The notes below the pieces were generated by a model. The model was not told the origin of the DNA. It searched no databases and saw only the letters and a program-made list of their open reading frames with translations. Positions 18,113 to 27,244 of a stretch of 43,113 nt of DNA are shown here, piece after piece. Made by a program: the position numbers and the translations under genes. Each line of letters opens with the position of its first letter. The stretch's first letter is position 1. Origin of the DNA: Bacteroidota bacterium (GTDB lineage Bacteria > Bacteroidota > Bacteroidia > NS11-12g > UBA955); the NCBI GenBank assembly GCA_018333525.1, contig JAGXTF010000029.1:1-43113 (forward strand), in the 5' to 3' direction.

Positions 18113-21100
18113 ATGAAATTCTGTTTTGCATTTCTACTTGCCATTTTCTTTACAGATGGATTGTTTGCCCAAAACAACACGCTGAATTTTGAAGAAAAAA
18201 CTTATAAAATCTATCCGTATCGCATGGATGGGGTTAAATACTATTCTCTATATGAGGCTACAAATGCAGATATCCCATACTATCCCATGGAGTTGGAAGA
18301 TGGGAAATACGCGGTAATGTTTACCAAAAAGACAGATTTGTTAAGCCCTAAAAACAAGAAACAACTGGAGTGGTTTGAATCCTGGCCTGCGGCGATTTGC
18401 AATATTAAAAACGGGAAAAAGGAAGGTCCGGTTGTTTTCTATTCCAAATATTATAAAAAAGAAAAACACATTGTTTCAGGCAAAGGATACTACAGCGCAG
18501 GTAAAAAAGATGGAAGATGGGTGTTTTATACTATCAGCAGTTTTAAAGGTAACTATCTCGACAGTACCATCATTCATTTTAAAGGCGGTTTGCCGGAAGG
18601 AGAAGCTGTGCAGGGAATGCAGGGAAATATATATGAAGCTCATGGATATTATAAAAACGGAGTAAAATCGGGGCTTTGGAATATCCCTAAAAAAGCAGCG
18701 ATTTACTATGAGAATGGGTTAATACACGGAGCCAAGACAGACAGCAGTTTTCGCTCCGTAACTGTTACCCATTATTTCAAGGGCAATCCATTTGGGAATG
18801 TGGAATTTTATGATTTAAATGGAAGAAAAACCGCCGAAATTAAGGTGCTCGATACCAATGCTGCTTCTATTCCGGGATTGGAAGACAGTGCAAAATTCTA
18901 TGTTCGGTATTCTGAATTAAATGACAATACAGAAATGAGCAGTACAAATTTCACACCCGCCTATTTGCGTGCGCTGATTAACAATGCCTGTATTTTTAAA
19001 TCCAACTACAATTCAGATAATTGGTGGCAGGTTGCTTCTGATATTGGCCCGGACTGGCGGAAATATCTCTCACATAGCAAATATATAATTACCATGTATA
19101 AAACGGATGGAAGTGTGCTGTACGAATATCCCTGTATAGGTGCATTTATACGTGTGAAACCAGGAAATTATTTATTCGAGTACAAGAAGGGGTATTATGT
19201 TTATGAAGATTTAAATTATCCCTATTTGCCTGAAATAAAAGAGAAAAAGAAAATAAAATATGTTCCAAATCCCATCGAATATTCTGTAACCTTTGACAGC
19301 TCCGGGGCGGATCGCAGCTATTGGAAAATAAAATCGACCAGTTGGGACAGGAGTTATGAGAGAAGCCTTTTAATTCGCAATTACCGCTGGCAATATTTGG
19401 ATTATCATGGTCTGGACAGGGAGTATAATACAGAACGCTGGACCTGGTCTGGTCGCTATGTAGGGCAAAACATCTTGCTCGAAGATTCTACCGTATATCG
19501 TGCAATAGATGCAAAATATATCTGTTCTAAAGAATATAATTTAATATCCAAAAACGGTTGGACAAAAGTGGAGGTAAATTCAGGTAATCATCCGGATTTG
19601 GTGGCCAACCGGATTTTGAAGATTACCGGAAACCCCCAATTGTACAGCGTAGACAGTGGATGGGTTTTTCAAAGTTATTCCTCTATTACGAACAAGAAAC
19701 ACAGGGTTGAATTTATCACCACAGATACCATTCGACCAAATAAGAATTTCCATTTTTCTTTAAGTAATTTCAATAGAATTTATCCGCAGTTTCAATACCC
19801 GGGATCAACCATGCCATTGATATATCTGGATGGGGAATTATATACCGGTGAGGTTAAAATATTATCGGAATTTAATAAGGATAAAGATAAGGATAGAATT
19901 CAATTAAAATATATCATTCGCGATTTCTGGGGTTTTAAGGATACCAGCAAAGTATTGTCGTTAAAACGGGAGATTTACGGAGTGGACTATATCCGTTACA
20001 CTGCCAATAAAGGCCTTGTTTCAGGGATGTTTCAGAGTACCGAAAATGAGATGGTGAAATCCCAGTACTATACCCAAGGAATAGCAAATGGCGTTTACCG
20101 CCATCAAAATGGTCAGGAGATATTATTGTCTAACCAATATAAGAATGGTGTGCCCAATGGTCCCCAATGGATGTACTCCGGACAGCCGTCAAACGAGTAT
20201 GATCATAAGAATACCGTTATTTCAAAAAACACGAACTACCAACCCAGTCAACATTTCTTTGTAGACAGGGGAACATTGAATGGTCCTGCGATGCAAAGCA
20301 GCAACTCTAATATTGTAACTTATTTGAATTTTAAAAATGACAGTTTAAACGGCTTGTATTTAAAATATCAAAACGATTTGTTACTGGATTCTTTGAGTTT
20401 CGTTTCCAATCTTCCAAATGGGACATATCACAGTTACTATGGAAATGAAGAATTGAATTCCAAATTAAAACCCAGAGTTTTTGCCACATTTGATCATGGA
20501 AGAATTTCCGACTCCGTAATTGCATTTTTCAAGGATGATGGCATCAGTTCCATTGCCAGGTTAAACAGGAAAATACCCATATTTTCAGTTTCAGAAAATT
20601 GGTATGGAAATACTATTTTGAGGAAGGTTTCAACATCCGATTACTATGGAGAAAAAGATACTTTTATTCCAGAACTTATGTATCGGAATTATGGCAAAAA
20701 ACAATTGAATTACACGGTATCCGGTTCCAGCTTTTTGACCATTATTCCCGGGTTGAATTTCGATTTGGAGTCAACAAGAATTCTGGAATTCGAATACGAC
20801 TGGGATGCGAATTATACTTATTACTATAAGGGTGGAATTAAAAGTATGGAAGGGGAGATCCGCAACCAACAAAGGACAGGGTGGTGGCATTTTTATACCG
20901 AAAGCGGAAAAAAATACAAATCTATTTTGTACAATTTTAAAGATAGTATGCAGTCAATTCCTGAAAATGCCAAAAATGGAAAAGGATATTGTAAAGGTTT
21001 TGATGATTTTGGCCGGCTATCCTATGAGGGTTTTATAATGGATACCAAATTCACGGCAACCTGTGCCACAAATGCTACCCTGACCTTTGAGGATTTGTAT

Positions 21101-21598
21101 TATACCGGTGTTTATGACAGTATGGGAAACAATTTGCTTATGCAGAATAAACCGGTTAGGATTTCTGAAAAACACATTACAGGCGCTAAAAATTTTGATG
21201 GTTGGTGGTACCAGGGCAAACGCGACAGCATCTGGTATTTTTATAGCAGTAACGGCTTGTTGAATTCTGCGGGTAAATATCAGAACGGGGTAAAAGAGGG
21301 GCGTTGGATCAGTGGTGATTTAGCCGGTATTAATGCTCTGGACAATAGTTGTTTTGCGCCTGGAGAAGAATGGAGAATTATGGGTTTACTTAAAGAATTG
21401 GATTTTACCGAAACGTATTATGACAGCGGGGTGGTGGTATTTTCTAATTTTACCGAGGTACAAACCGATGGATTTACGCGCAATAACTACAGATTTCAGA
21501 AATTTAAGAAAGTGCAGAAACCCAGCAAGGTAAAGCGGATCTTTAAAAAGATATTTTCAAAGAAGCGACGTTATAAACACCATTATACTGACTTCTAA
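18113..21598 (+). CDS. Giant secreted MORN-repeat (MORN_2/YwqK-like) protein
   Basis: This 1161-residue protein has a signal peptide (residues 1-19, ending GLFAQ). It carries scattered MORN_2-type repeats of the form NGxxxGxWxxY: GKKEGPVVFYS, GKKDGRWVFY, NGVKSGLWNIP, NGVPNGPQWMYS, DSLNGLYLKY, NLPNGTYHSYY, QRTGWWHFYTESG, KRDSIWYFYSSNG and NGVKEGRWISG. The last repeats sit before a basic C-terminal tail (KVKRIFKKIFSKKRR), and no T9SS sorting domain is present. In Bacteroidota such proteins are secreted or periplasmic; MORN_2 repeats also occur in YwqK-like antitoxins, but this protein is far larger and no toxin partner is nearby. Its exact role is unknown. Confidence 0.8.
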   Translation: MKFCFAFLLAIFFTDGLFAQNNTLNFEEKTYKIYPYRMDGVKYYSLYEATNADIPYYPMELEDGKYAVMFTKKTDLLSPKNKKQLEWFESWPAAICNIKNGKKEGPVVFYSKYYKKEKHIVSGKGYYSAGKKDGRWVFYTISSFKGNYLDSTIIHFKGGLPEGEAVQGMQGNIYEAHGYYKNGVKSGLWNIPKKAAIYYENGLIHGAKTDSSFRSVTVTHYFKGNPFGNVEFYDLNGRKTAEIKVLDTNAASIPGLEDSAKFYVRYSELNDNTEMSSTNFTPAYLRALINNACIFKSNYNSDNWWQVASDIGPDWRKYLSHSKYIITMYKTDGSVLYEYPCIGAFIRVKPGNYLFEYKKGYYVYEDLNYPYLPEIKEKKKIKYVPNPIEYSVTFDSSGADRSYWKIKSTSWDRSYERSLLIRNYRWQYLDYHGLDREYNTERWTWSGRYVGQNILLEDSTVYRAIDAKYICSKEYNLISKNGWTKVEVNSGNHPDLVANRILKITGNPQLYSVDSGWVFQSYSSITNKKHRVEFITTDTIRPNKNFHFSLSNFNRIYPQFQYPGSTMPLIYLDGELYTGEVKILSEFNKDKDKDRIQLKYIIRDFWGFKDTSKVLSLKREIYGVDYIRYTANKGLVSGMFQSTENEMVKSQYYTQGIANGVYRHQNGQEILLSNQYKNGVPNGPQWMYSGQPSNEYDHKNTVISKNTNYQPSQHFFVDRGTLNGPAMQSSNSNIVTYLNFKNDSLNGLYLKYQNDLLLDSLSFVSNLPNGTYHSYYGNEELNSKLKPRVFATFDHGRISDSVIAFFKDDGISSIARLNRKIPIFSVSENWYGNTILRKVSTSDYYGEKDTFIPELMYRNYGKKQLNYTVSGSSFLTIIPGLNFDLESTRILEFEYDWDANYTYYYKGGIKSMEGEIRNQQRTGWWHFYTESGKKYKSILYNFKDSMQSIPENAKNGKGYCKGFDDFGRLSYEGFIMDTKFTATCATNATLTFEDLYYTGVYDSMGNNLLMQNKPVRISEKHITGAKNFDGWWYQGKRDSIWYFYSSNGLLNSAGKYQNGVKEGRWISGDLAGINALDNSCFAPGEEWRIMGLLKELDFTETYYDSGVVVFSNFTEVQTDGFTRNNYRFQKFKKVQKPSKVKRIFKKIFSKKRRYKHHYTDF

Positions 21599-21611
21599 AC
21601 ATACATACAAA

Positions 21612-21633
21612 ACTTTCAGAAACTATTGAAAGT
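21612..21633. promoter_or_regulatory. GbsR operator, upstream copy
   Basis: ACTTTCA (21612-21618) and TGAAAGT (21627-21633) form a perfect inverted repeat over an 8-base spacer. It overlaps the TTG (-33) of the gbsR-like gene's promoter, so binding would block transcription. A second, closely similar palindrome lies at 22181-22202. Confidence 0.65.
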
Positions 21634-21655
21634 TACGAAAATTGTATTATATTTG
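21626..21655 (+). promoter_or_regulatory. Promoter of the GbsR operon, predicted leaderless
   Basis: TTG at 21626-21628 and TATATTTG at 21648-21655 match the -33/-7 consensus with a 19-base spacer. The final G lies 5 bases before the GTG start at 21660, so transcription should begin at or next to the start codon. Confidence 0.6.
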
Positions 21656-21659
21656 AATC

Positions 21660-22166
21660 GTGAAACTCGATCAGGCAAAGCAGGAATTCTTACAGTTGTG
21701 GGGCACTTTGGGCAGCCAGTGGGGCATTAACCGCACCATGGCGCAAATACATGCCTTGTTGCTGATCGCACCTGAGTCGTTGAGTGCAGAAGATGTGATG
21801 GCCGAACTTGCCATAAGCAGGGGCAATGCCAATATGAACTTGCGTGAGCTGATGAACTGGAACCTGGTATACAAAGAACTGAAAATGGGAGAGAGGCGGG
21901 AGTATTTCAGGGCTGAAAAAGACATTTGGGAAGTAGCCAAACGCGTAATTCAGGAACGCAGAAGAAGAGAAATACAACCTGTAAAAGAAAGTTTAAAAGA
22001 CCTGGTGGATTTGGATCGGCCGAAGGAATCTGACGAATCCAAGGAATTTGTAAAAGTGGTGGGTGACATTGGGAAATTGGTGAACAAATTGGACAATACT
22101 GCGGATTTAGCTCTGAAAGCCGACCAGAACTGGTTCTTTAACAAACTGATACAGATAATGAAATAA
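21660..22166 (+). CDS. GbsR/MarR-family transcriptional regulator
   Basis: This 168-residue protein matches the GbsR-type branch of the MarR family: WGTLGSQWGINRTMAQIHALLLIAPE near the N-terminus, a winged helix with SAEDVMAELAISRGNANMNLREL (about residues 40-64), and an ERREYF wing. The C-terminal part is helical and charged, likely for dimerisation. The start is GTG at 21660, which matches the conserved N-terminus (MKL...). It probably represses its own operon through the palindromes at 21612-21633 and 22181-22202. The inducer is unknown. It precedes the DUF393 and TIGR01777 genes by 51 bases. Confidence 0.85.
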   Translation: MKLDQAKQEFLQLWGTLGSQWGINRTMAQIHALLLIAPESLSAEDVMAELAISRGNANMNLRELMNWNLVYKELKMGERREYFRAEKDIWEVAKRVIQERRRREIQPVKESLKDLVDLDRPKESDESKEFVKVVGDIGKLVNKLDNTADLALKADQNWFFNKLIQIMK

Positions 22167-22180
22167 TTTTTTTGAATATA

Positions 22181-22202
22181 ACTTTCAATAATTATTGAAA
22201 AT
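22181..22202. promoter_or_regulatory. GbsR operator, second copy
   Basis: ACTTTCAATAA is followed directly by TTATTGAAAAT, an inverted repeat of 11-base arms with one mismatch. The outer arms match the copy at 21612-21633. It lies 16 bases before the ATG of the DUF393 gene, where a bound repressor would block a second, internal promoter or transcription passing through. Confidence 0.6.
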
Positions 22203-22217
22203 AATGAAAGATAAAAT

Positions 22218-23048
22218 ATGAAACACAAAGATCTCAAAATCGTTTATGATGCCGATTGCCCAATGTGCAACTGGTACACCGGGCAATTTGTAAAGCACGG
22301 CTTTTTGGAAAAAGAGGGAAGGGAACCCTATCAGAATATTGGTCCTTATACCAAAACACAAATTGATATGGATAGAGCAAGAAACCATATTGCATTGTGG
22401 AACAAAGAAACCGGAAAGGTTACTTACGGATATGAAAGTTTGGTAGAGATACTTTCGCAGCGTTGGCAATGGATCAAAACTGTGGCCACATCCAAAGTGG
22501 TTGCTCCATTTATTTCCATGCTGTATGATTTTATCAGTTACAACCGAAAAGTAATTGCCCCATCAGCACCCAGGGGGTTTCTCAACTGCATCCCCGACAG
22601 GAATATTAAAATGCGCGTGGTATTTCTGGTAATATGCATGTTTGCGGTAGAGTACACTGCAGGAATGTATTTTGCAAGATACTTTTCCGGCGTTACCAGA
22701 TATGCTGATTTGCCATTTCGAGAGAGCATTTTATTTCTATCGCAATTGTTGTTTCAGGGTGTACTCGCCTGGTTCTGGAACCGAAATATGGTATGGGATT
22801 ATTTAGGAAATGTGGCATTTATTTCGGTATTGGGTGGAATGATGATGGTTGGTTTTTACCTTGTTTTACAGTTCCTGCCAATAGACACCAATACCTTGCA
22901 AATACTGGTGGGTGCAGGACTCGGAGCCGTGGTAATGTTTATGTTTCTGGAACATAACCGAAGAATTAAAATTGGTAATTTTAATAAAAATTTGAGTTAT
23001 TCCTGGGTAATATTCCGTATTCTTTTATTCTTTATCATCTTCAGATGA
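22218..23048 (+). CDS. DUF393/DCC-family thioredoxin-like membrane protein
   Basis: This 276-residue protein starts with the DUF393 motif VYDADCPMCNWY (CxxC at Cys14/Cys17), typical of the DCC family of putative thiol-disulfide oxidoreductases. After about 120 residues of soluble domain, the C-terminal half has four to five predicted membrane segments (around residues 135-155, 170-195, 200-225, 232-252 and 258-276), so the fused form is membrane-anchored. It sits between the GbsR regulator and the TIGR01777 gene; its TGA overlaps the next ATG as ATGA. Substrates are unknown. Confidence 0.82.
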   Translation: MKHKDLKIVYDADCPMCNWYTGQFVKHGFLEKEGREPYQNIGPYTKTQIDMDRARNHIALWNKETGKVTYGYESLVEILSQRWQWIKTVATSKVVAPFISMLYDFISYNRKVIAPSAPRGFLNCIPDRNIKMRVVFLVICMFAVEYTAGMYFARYFSGVTRYADLPFRESILFLSQLLFQGVLAWFWNRNMVWDYLGNVAFISVLGGMMMVGFYLVLQFLPIDTNTLQILVGAGLGAVVMFMFLEHNRRIKIGNFNKNLSYSWVIFRILLFFIIFR

Positions 23049-24001
23049 ATACCAGATTAAAAATTGTAATTGCAGGTGGAACGGGATTCCTGGGACAAAT
23101 TCTCGATAGAGAACTACGAGATAATTATGAAATAATTATTTTAAGCACGCATAAAAATAAATGTGATAATGGAAAAATAGTTTATTGGGATGGGATGAGT
23201 AGTATTGGTCTGGAAACCATTATGGATGGGGCTTATGCGCTAATTAATCTCAGCGGGAAAAGTGTGGATTGCAGGTATAATGAAAAAAATAAAAGAGAGA
23301 TTTTCGCATCGAGATTAAACAGTACAAAAGCATTAGGGAACGCATTGGGTAAATGCCAAAACCCGCCTGCTGTATGGATAAATTCCGCTTCTGCAACCAT
23401 TTACCGGCATGCAGAAGACATACCTATGAAAGAATCAGATGGAGAACCAGGTGAGGGTTTTTCTGTTGAAGTTTGCAAACAATGGGAGGCCATGTTTTTT
23501 TCATTTTCTCATTTGGGTATTCGGCAGGTTGCATTGAGAACTGCAATTGTATTGGGCAAAAGGGGAGGAGTAATGTTGCCATTTCGCAATCTTGCCAGAT
23601 TTGGTTTAGGAGGAAAAATGGGCAAGGGAACACAAATGTTCAGTTGGATTCATGAAAAAGATTTTGCTAAATCTGTAAAATTTATTTTGGAAAATAATAA
23701 CATAACCGGAATAATTAATATTGCTGCACCAAATCCAATTCCAAACGCAGAATTTATGAAATATCTGCGACGGGAAATGGGCGTAAACATTGGAATACCC
23801 TTGCCAAAAGCCCTTTTGGAAATTGGGGCTGTGCTCATACAAACGGAGACTGAATTAATATTAAAAAGCAGGTGGGTTTTGCCCGATAAATTATTGAATT
23901 CGGGATTTGATTTTCAATTTCCGAATATACAAAAAGCGCTAAAAGAGCTGCTCAATGTGTCATATGTGCATTACGCGCAACCGCCATTAAAATCACTGTA
24001 A
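23045..24001 (+). CDS. TIGR01777-family epimerase / SDR39U1-like NAD-dependent oxidoreductase
   Basis: This 318-residue protein has the Rossmann motif AGGTGFLG (residues 10-17), an INLSGKSV segment, VWINSASATIYRH with the substrate-site Tyr, an EVCKQWE helix and a C-terminal SRWVLPDKLLNSGFDFQFPN block, all typical of TIGR01777 (YfcH/SDR39U1). The cofactor is probably NAD(P); the substrate is not known. It overlaps DUF393 by 4 bases. Its last 50 bases overlap the convergent membrane protein gene. Confidence 0.88.
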   Translation: MNTRLKIVIAGGTGFLGQILDRELRDNYEIIILSTHKNKCDNGKIVYWDGMSSIGLETIMDGAYALINLSGKSVDCRYNEKNKREIFASRLNSTKALGNALGKCQNPPAVWINSASATIYRHAEDIPMKESDGEPGEGFSVEVCKQWEAMFFSFSHLGIRQVALRTAIVLGKRGGVMLPFRNLARFGLGGKMGKGTQMFSWIHEKDFAKSVKFILENNNITGIINIAAPNPIPNAEFMKYLRREMGVNIGIPLPKALLEIGAVLIQTETELILKSRWVLPDKLLNSGFDFQFPNIQKALKELLNVSYVHYAQPPLKSL

Positions 24002-24479
24002 CGGCCAGCAAAATTGCTATAAATCTGGCTGCTACAAACAGGCGATTTTGCAATCTTCCTAAAATGAGTTTTTGTTCATCGTTTGGGGGGTTGCCGGTTT
24101 CGGCAATCATGGCGCTAATTTTTTGAATTTTGGTAACGGTGGGCTTGCTCACCGTTAACCCAATTAAAAGTGCAATGGTGCCAAGCACACCACCGGTACT
24201 CAGGCTTATGCCCATGGGAGAGCCCATCCATGATTTACCGAAAACTTCGATGTTATGGTAAATTAAAATCCAGCCAACAACCACAGTTATTGTAGCGCTG
24301 ATAGTTAGCACTACAGGGAATTTATTTGTTCCTGTAATCGCAGCCATCATTCTGGGACCGTCCGGACCGGAATTTTTCACAGCAGGGATAATGTACCAGG
24401 CCAAAATCATGGCACCACCAGCCCAAAACACTCCGAAAGGAATGTGAATCAATCGTAAATAGAAGGAGTAATCGTTCAT
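23952..24479 (-). CDS. Four-helix membrane protein (DUF2269/CopD-like)
   Basis: This 175-residue protein has four hydrophobic segments (about residues 5-30, 52-75, 92-112 and 148-168) with a conserved His in the first helix (RLIHIPFGVFWAGGA), as in DUF2269/CopD-like membrane proteins. No ligand is certain. Its last 50 bases overlap the convergent TIGR01777 gene tail to tail, so the two stop codons lie within each other's coding region. Confidence 0.72.
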   Translation of the reverse strand: MNDYSFYLRLIHIPFGVFWAGGAMILAWYIIPAVKNSGPDGPRMMAAITGTNKFPVVLTISATITVVVGWILIYHNIEVFGKSWMGSPMGISLSTGGVLGTIALLIGLTVSKPTVTKIQKISAMIAETGNPPNDEQKLILGRLQNRLFVAARFIAILLAVTVILMAVARNAHMTH

Positions 24480-24528
24480 GACATTTGAATTGTAAGCAAA
24501 GGTTAAATAATTTGACTTAAAAAAGCAA

Positions 24529-24564
24529 TAAAAAAGGCCCGCTGGTTTGAGGCGGACCTTTTTC
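24529..24564 (-). terminator. Intrinsic terminator of the 867-residue T9SS gene
   Basis: AAAAAGG, CCCGC, an 8-base loop, GCGG and CCTTTTT form a stem with one mismatch and T-runs on both strands. It lies just after the minus-strand stop at 24586 and would also stop plus-strand read-through. Confidence 0.7.
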
Positions 24565-24585
24565 TCAAATGAACAATAACTGCCG

Positions 24586-27189
24586 TTACCGTTCTATCAT
24601 GATGCTACCGGTAGTTTCTTTTTTGCCGGATTGTATTCTGAACATATACACCCCTCGTGTAAGATCTTCAGTTACAATTTCATTCAATCCCTGACGTAAA
24701 ATAGCTGATAATACCAGAGCACCAGAAGGACTATACATTTCCAATACTGCTTTTTCGTTGAGTTTTGGAATTTGCACAAAGAGTAAATTTGCTGCCGGAT
24801 TCGGATAAATTCTAGCACCTGGCAGATGGTTAATTTTCACACCGCTATAATCCGGTACATAAATTTTGATGGTTTTCTCTGATTTACAACCGTTTTTAAT
24901 TACTGTGTGTTTGATACTTACAGAATCATTTTTGTTGGCAGAAAGATCTATACCAACAGTATGGCCAATCAGGCTGTCTGCACCAATTTTAAAGGAATGT
25001 GTTCCTGTGGTATCTGTAGCAGTAAATGTGTAATCGAATGAAGCATTGGTACTGCTGAAATTCGCATTTGGATTGGCAATAATATGGGTAGTGGTAATTT
25101 TACCCCCACCTGCACCAAAACAGCTGGAGGTGCTGGCACCTGCCCAAATTTGATCCCCGTCTGATACCGTATAGGTAAATTGATATTGCTGATAACCGGA
25201 ACCTACCACATTCCCATTTTTATAATAATACAAGGTATCAATGTTCGGATCCGCATTTACGGACATCAACACGGATGCCTGCCCGGTGCTGCTGCAAAGA
25301 TTAAGGTCAGCAGGCAGCGCACTGACAGGTGTACCAACTGTATCTTCCACTAAAGCGGCTTGCATGGTGGTATAACCACAGATTATTGCCGAAGAATCCA
25401 AAACAGAAATATCGTAATTTCTAGTGCCCAGATTTTGGATATTAAATGAGGTATCAGAGGATTTAAATACTCCATCTACCAATACCCGTATTTTTTTGCC
25501 CTTTAGCTGATGCAACACAACGGGAACATCAGAAAACAAACAAGAGCGGCTACCCGATGGCAATTGAACTGTAAAATTCAAAGCACTACAGCTTAAAGTT
25601 GTTGCTGTTATATCTGAAATTTCTGAATTGCTGCAAATGCCTGGAACAGTTGCATAAACCAGCACTTTCATGGTGTGGTTGCCTAGTAAACCGGTAACAT
25701 TATGGCTCAAACCGGTACTACCGCTGCTTGGGGTAATAAAGGTTTTACCGCTATCTATAGAAACCAAATATCCTGTAGCGTTTGAAACGGCATTCCAGTT
25801 CACTGTAAATCCGGTATAGTCCAAATTAGAAATGCTCAGTTGCGGGCCGGGAGAAGGGTTCTTAATATTCACTGTTGCAGAAGAACCAATGCTTATGCAA
25901 CCCTTAATATTTTTACCCCAAACAGTATAAGTTACAGGCCCGGCATCCAGGGTACGCATAATGGTATCCGATTTGGAAAAAGGCCCTGATTTTGAGACAT
26001 AACTAAAAGAATCTGCCGTGCCTGAAAGCACCAATGCACCCATGGAAAATGGCGTGGATTTGCAAATGGTATCTCCCGAAAATGATTTGATTATATTGAC
26101 AACCGGAAGAGGGGTACTAACAACTTTTTCAGGAGTAGAAATGCGATAACAACCATTGCTGTTTAATATTGCCTTCAATGTATAAATGCCAGTGTCCGCT
26201 GTTCTTATTGTCCTTGTGGTTTTTCCAGTAGGTGTCCATAAAAAGGAATGACCAGAAAGTGTGAGGGTTGGGCTCAGGGTTATGCTGTCTCCTTCACACA
26301 TGGTAGGAATAGGTGTAGCAATTTTCGGTAAAGACGCTCCGGTTTTTACAGTAAATGATAGGGTGTCCGGAAAAGAAACTCCTTTATTATTTTTTACTGT
26401 AAGAATGGCCTTATAAGTACCAGGCAAAGTGTACGTTATTTTGGGAGTAGATGATGTACTGCTGGAAGGACTATTCGTGGAACCACCAGGAGGGAAGGAC
26501 CATTGGTATGAAGTAGGATTGCCTGTAGAATTGGAGCCAGTAAAATTGATTGCCAAATTGGTACACTGGAATGTATCAGCCAATGCAGCTTTTGCTTTTG
26601 GAAGTAATGTTGAAGGACCAAAAGTGAATTGTTTCGCATAGATATTGTCACCAGTGTTTTGTCCATTTCCATCCGCCACATTCATGGTAATGTAGAAAAT
26701 AATATTGCCAATATTATTTGAGGGAGCTTTCCATGTAATTTTCCATGCCGCAGAATCCGTAGAGACTGCACCCGTTCCGGTGGAGGTATGCCCAAGGCTG
26801 TTTCTGGTATTACTCCCAATGGTATAGGAGTATTTTTGAGAGCGGCTGTCCGGTGTCGAAAAAGTTCCAGCAGGGTTGTTGTTGCTGGCCTGTAGCGCGG
26901 TTATTTGATAACCGAACTTGCTTTTTCCGGATTCTTTATAGGTGACATAAAAAGTGTAAGTAGAATCCGGAAGATAACCTCCACCCGTAAAATCGGTAAT
27001 CAGTTTGATTTTGTCATACTTGGTACCGCTGGTAATCAGGGAGCCGCTATGACAACCTGAGGTGTTACATGCAGATTCGCTTGGAGCGTTGGTGTAGCCC
27101 GAGCCTGGCCCGCTGACATTAGTCTGGGCGATAAAGATGATGAGAAAGAGTGTAGCAAAGACAAGTGTTCTCGGTAAAATTCTATTCAT
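24586..27189 (-). CDS. Secreted choice-of-anchor V (Reeler-like) T9SS type A protein with CxxxxCH motif
   Basis: This 867-residue protein has a signal peptide (ending FIAQT) and an N-terminal domain (residues about 28-195) with GPGSGYTNAPSESACNTSGCH: the choice-of-anchor V/Reeler-like domain, where Cys41, Cys46 and His47 form a CxxxxCH motif. PKD-like (about 210-285), Ig-like and fibronectin III-like (about 455-530) modules follow. The C-terminus (IYPNPAANLLFVQ ... TRGVYMFRIQ) is a T9SS type A sorting domain. Such proteins sit on the outer membrane surface or are released; whether the CxxxxCH motif binds haem c or forms part of the fold is open. The gene has its own promoter and terminator. 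Confidence 0.87.
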   Translation of the reverse strand: MNRILPRTLVFATLFLIIFIAQTNVSGPGSGYTNAPSESACNTSGCHSGSLITSGTKYDKIKLITDFTGGGYLPDSTYTFYVTYKESGKSKFGYQITALQASNNNPAGTFSTPDSRSQKYSYTIGSNTRNSLGHTSTGTGAVSTDSAAWKITWKAPSNNIGNIIFYITMNVADGNGQNTGDNIYAKQFTFGPSTLLPKAKAALADTFQCTNLAINFTGSNSTGNPTSYQWSFPPGGSTNSPSSSTSSTPKITYTLPGTYKAILTVKNNKGVSFPDTLSFTVKTGASLPKIATPIPTMCEGDSITLSPTLTLSGHSFLWTPTGKTTRTIRTADTGIYTLKAILNSNGCYRISTPEKVVSTPLPVVNIIKSFSGDTICKSTPFSMGALVLSGTADSFSYVSKSGPFSKSDTIMRTLDAGPVTYTVWGKNIKGCISIGSSATVNIKNPSPGPQLSISNLDYTGFTVNWNAVSNATGYLVSIDSGKTFITPSSGSTGLSHNVTGLLGNHTMKVLVYATVPGICSNSEISDITATTLSCSALNFTVQLPSGSRSCLFSDVPVVLHQLKGKKIRVLVDGVFKSSDTSFNIQNLGTRNYDISVLDSSAIICGYTTMQAALVEDTVGTPVSALPADLNLCSSTGQASVLMSVNADPNIDTLYYYKNGNVVGSGYQQYQFTYTVSDGDQIWAGASTSSCFGAGGGKITTTHIIANPNANFSSTNASFDYTFTATDTTGTHSFKIGADSLIGHTVGIDLSANKNDSVSIKHTVIKNGCKSEKTIKIYVPDYSGVKINHLPGARIYPNPAANLLFVQIPKLNEKAVLEMYSPSGALVLSAILRQGLNEIVTEDLTRGVYMFRIQSGKKETTGSIMIER

Positions 27190-27213
27190 TCGTTAGATAT
27201 TTGGTTTAACGAA

Positions 27214-27244
27214 CAAATTTTTGATAGAATTGACGTGTTTCAAA
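27214..27244 (-). promoter_or_regulatory. Promoter of the choice-of-anchor V gene
   Basis: Read on the minus strand, TTTG (27244-27241) is followed after 19 bases by AAAATTTG (27221-27214), one mismatch from TAnnTTTG. The TTTG lies inside a 13-base palindrome, which suggests regulation at this site. Confidence 0.45.

Noticed and set aside
18113-21598. Toxin-antitoxin antitoxin (YwqK-like)
   Set aside because: MORN_2 repeats alone do not show this; the protein is exported, very large, and no toxin gene is adjacent.
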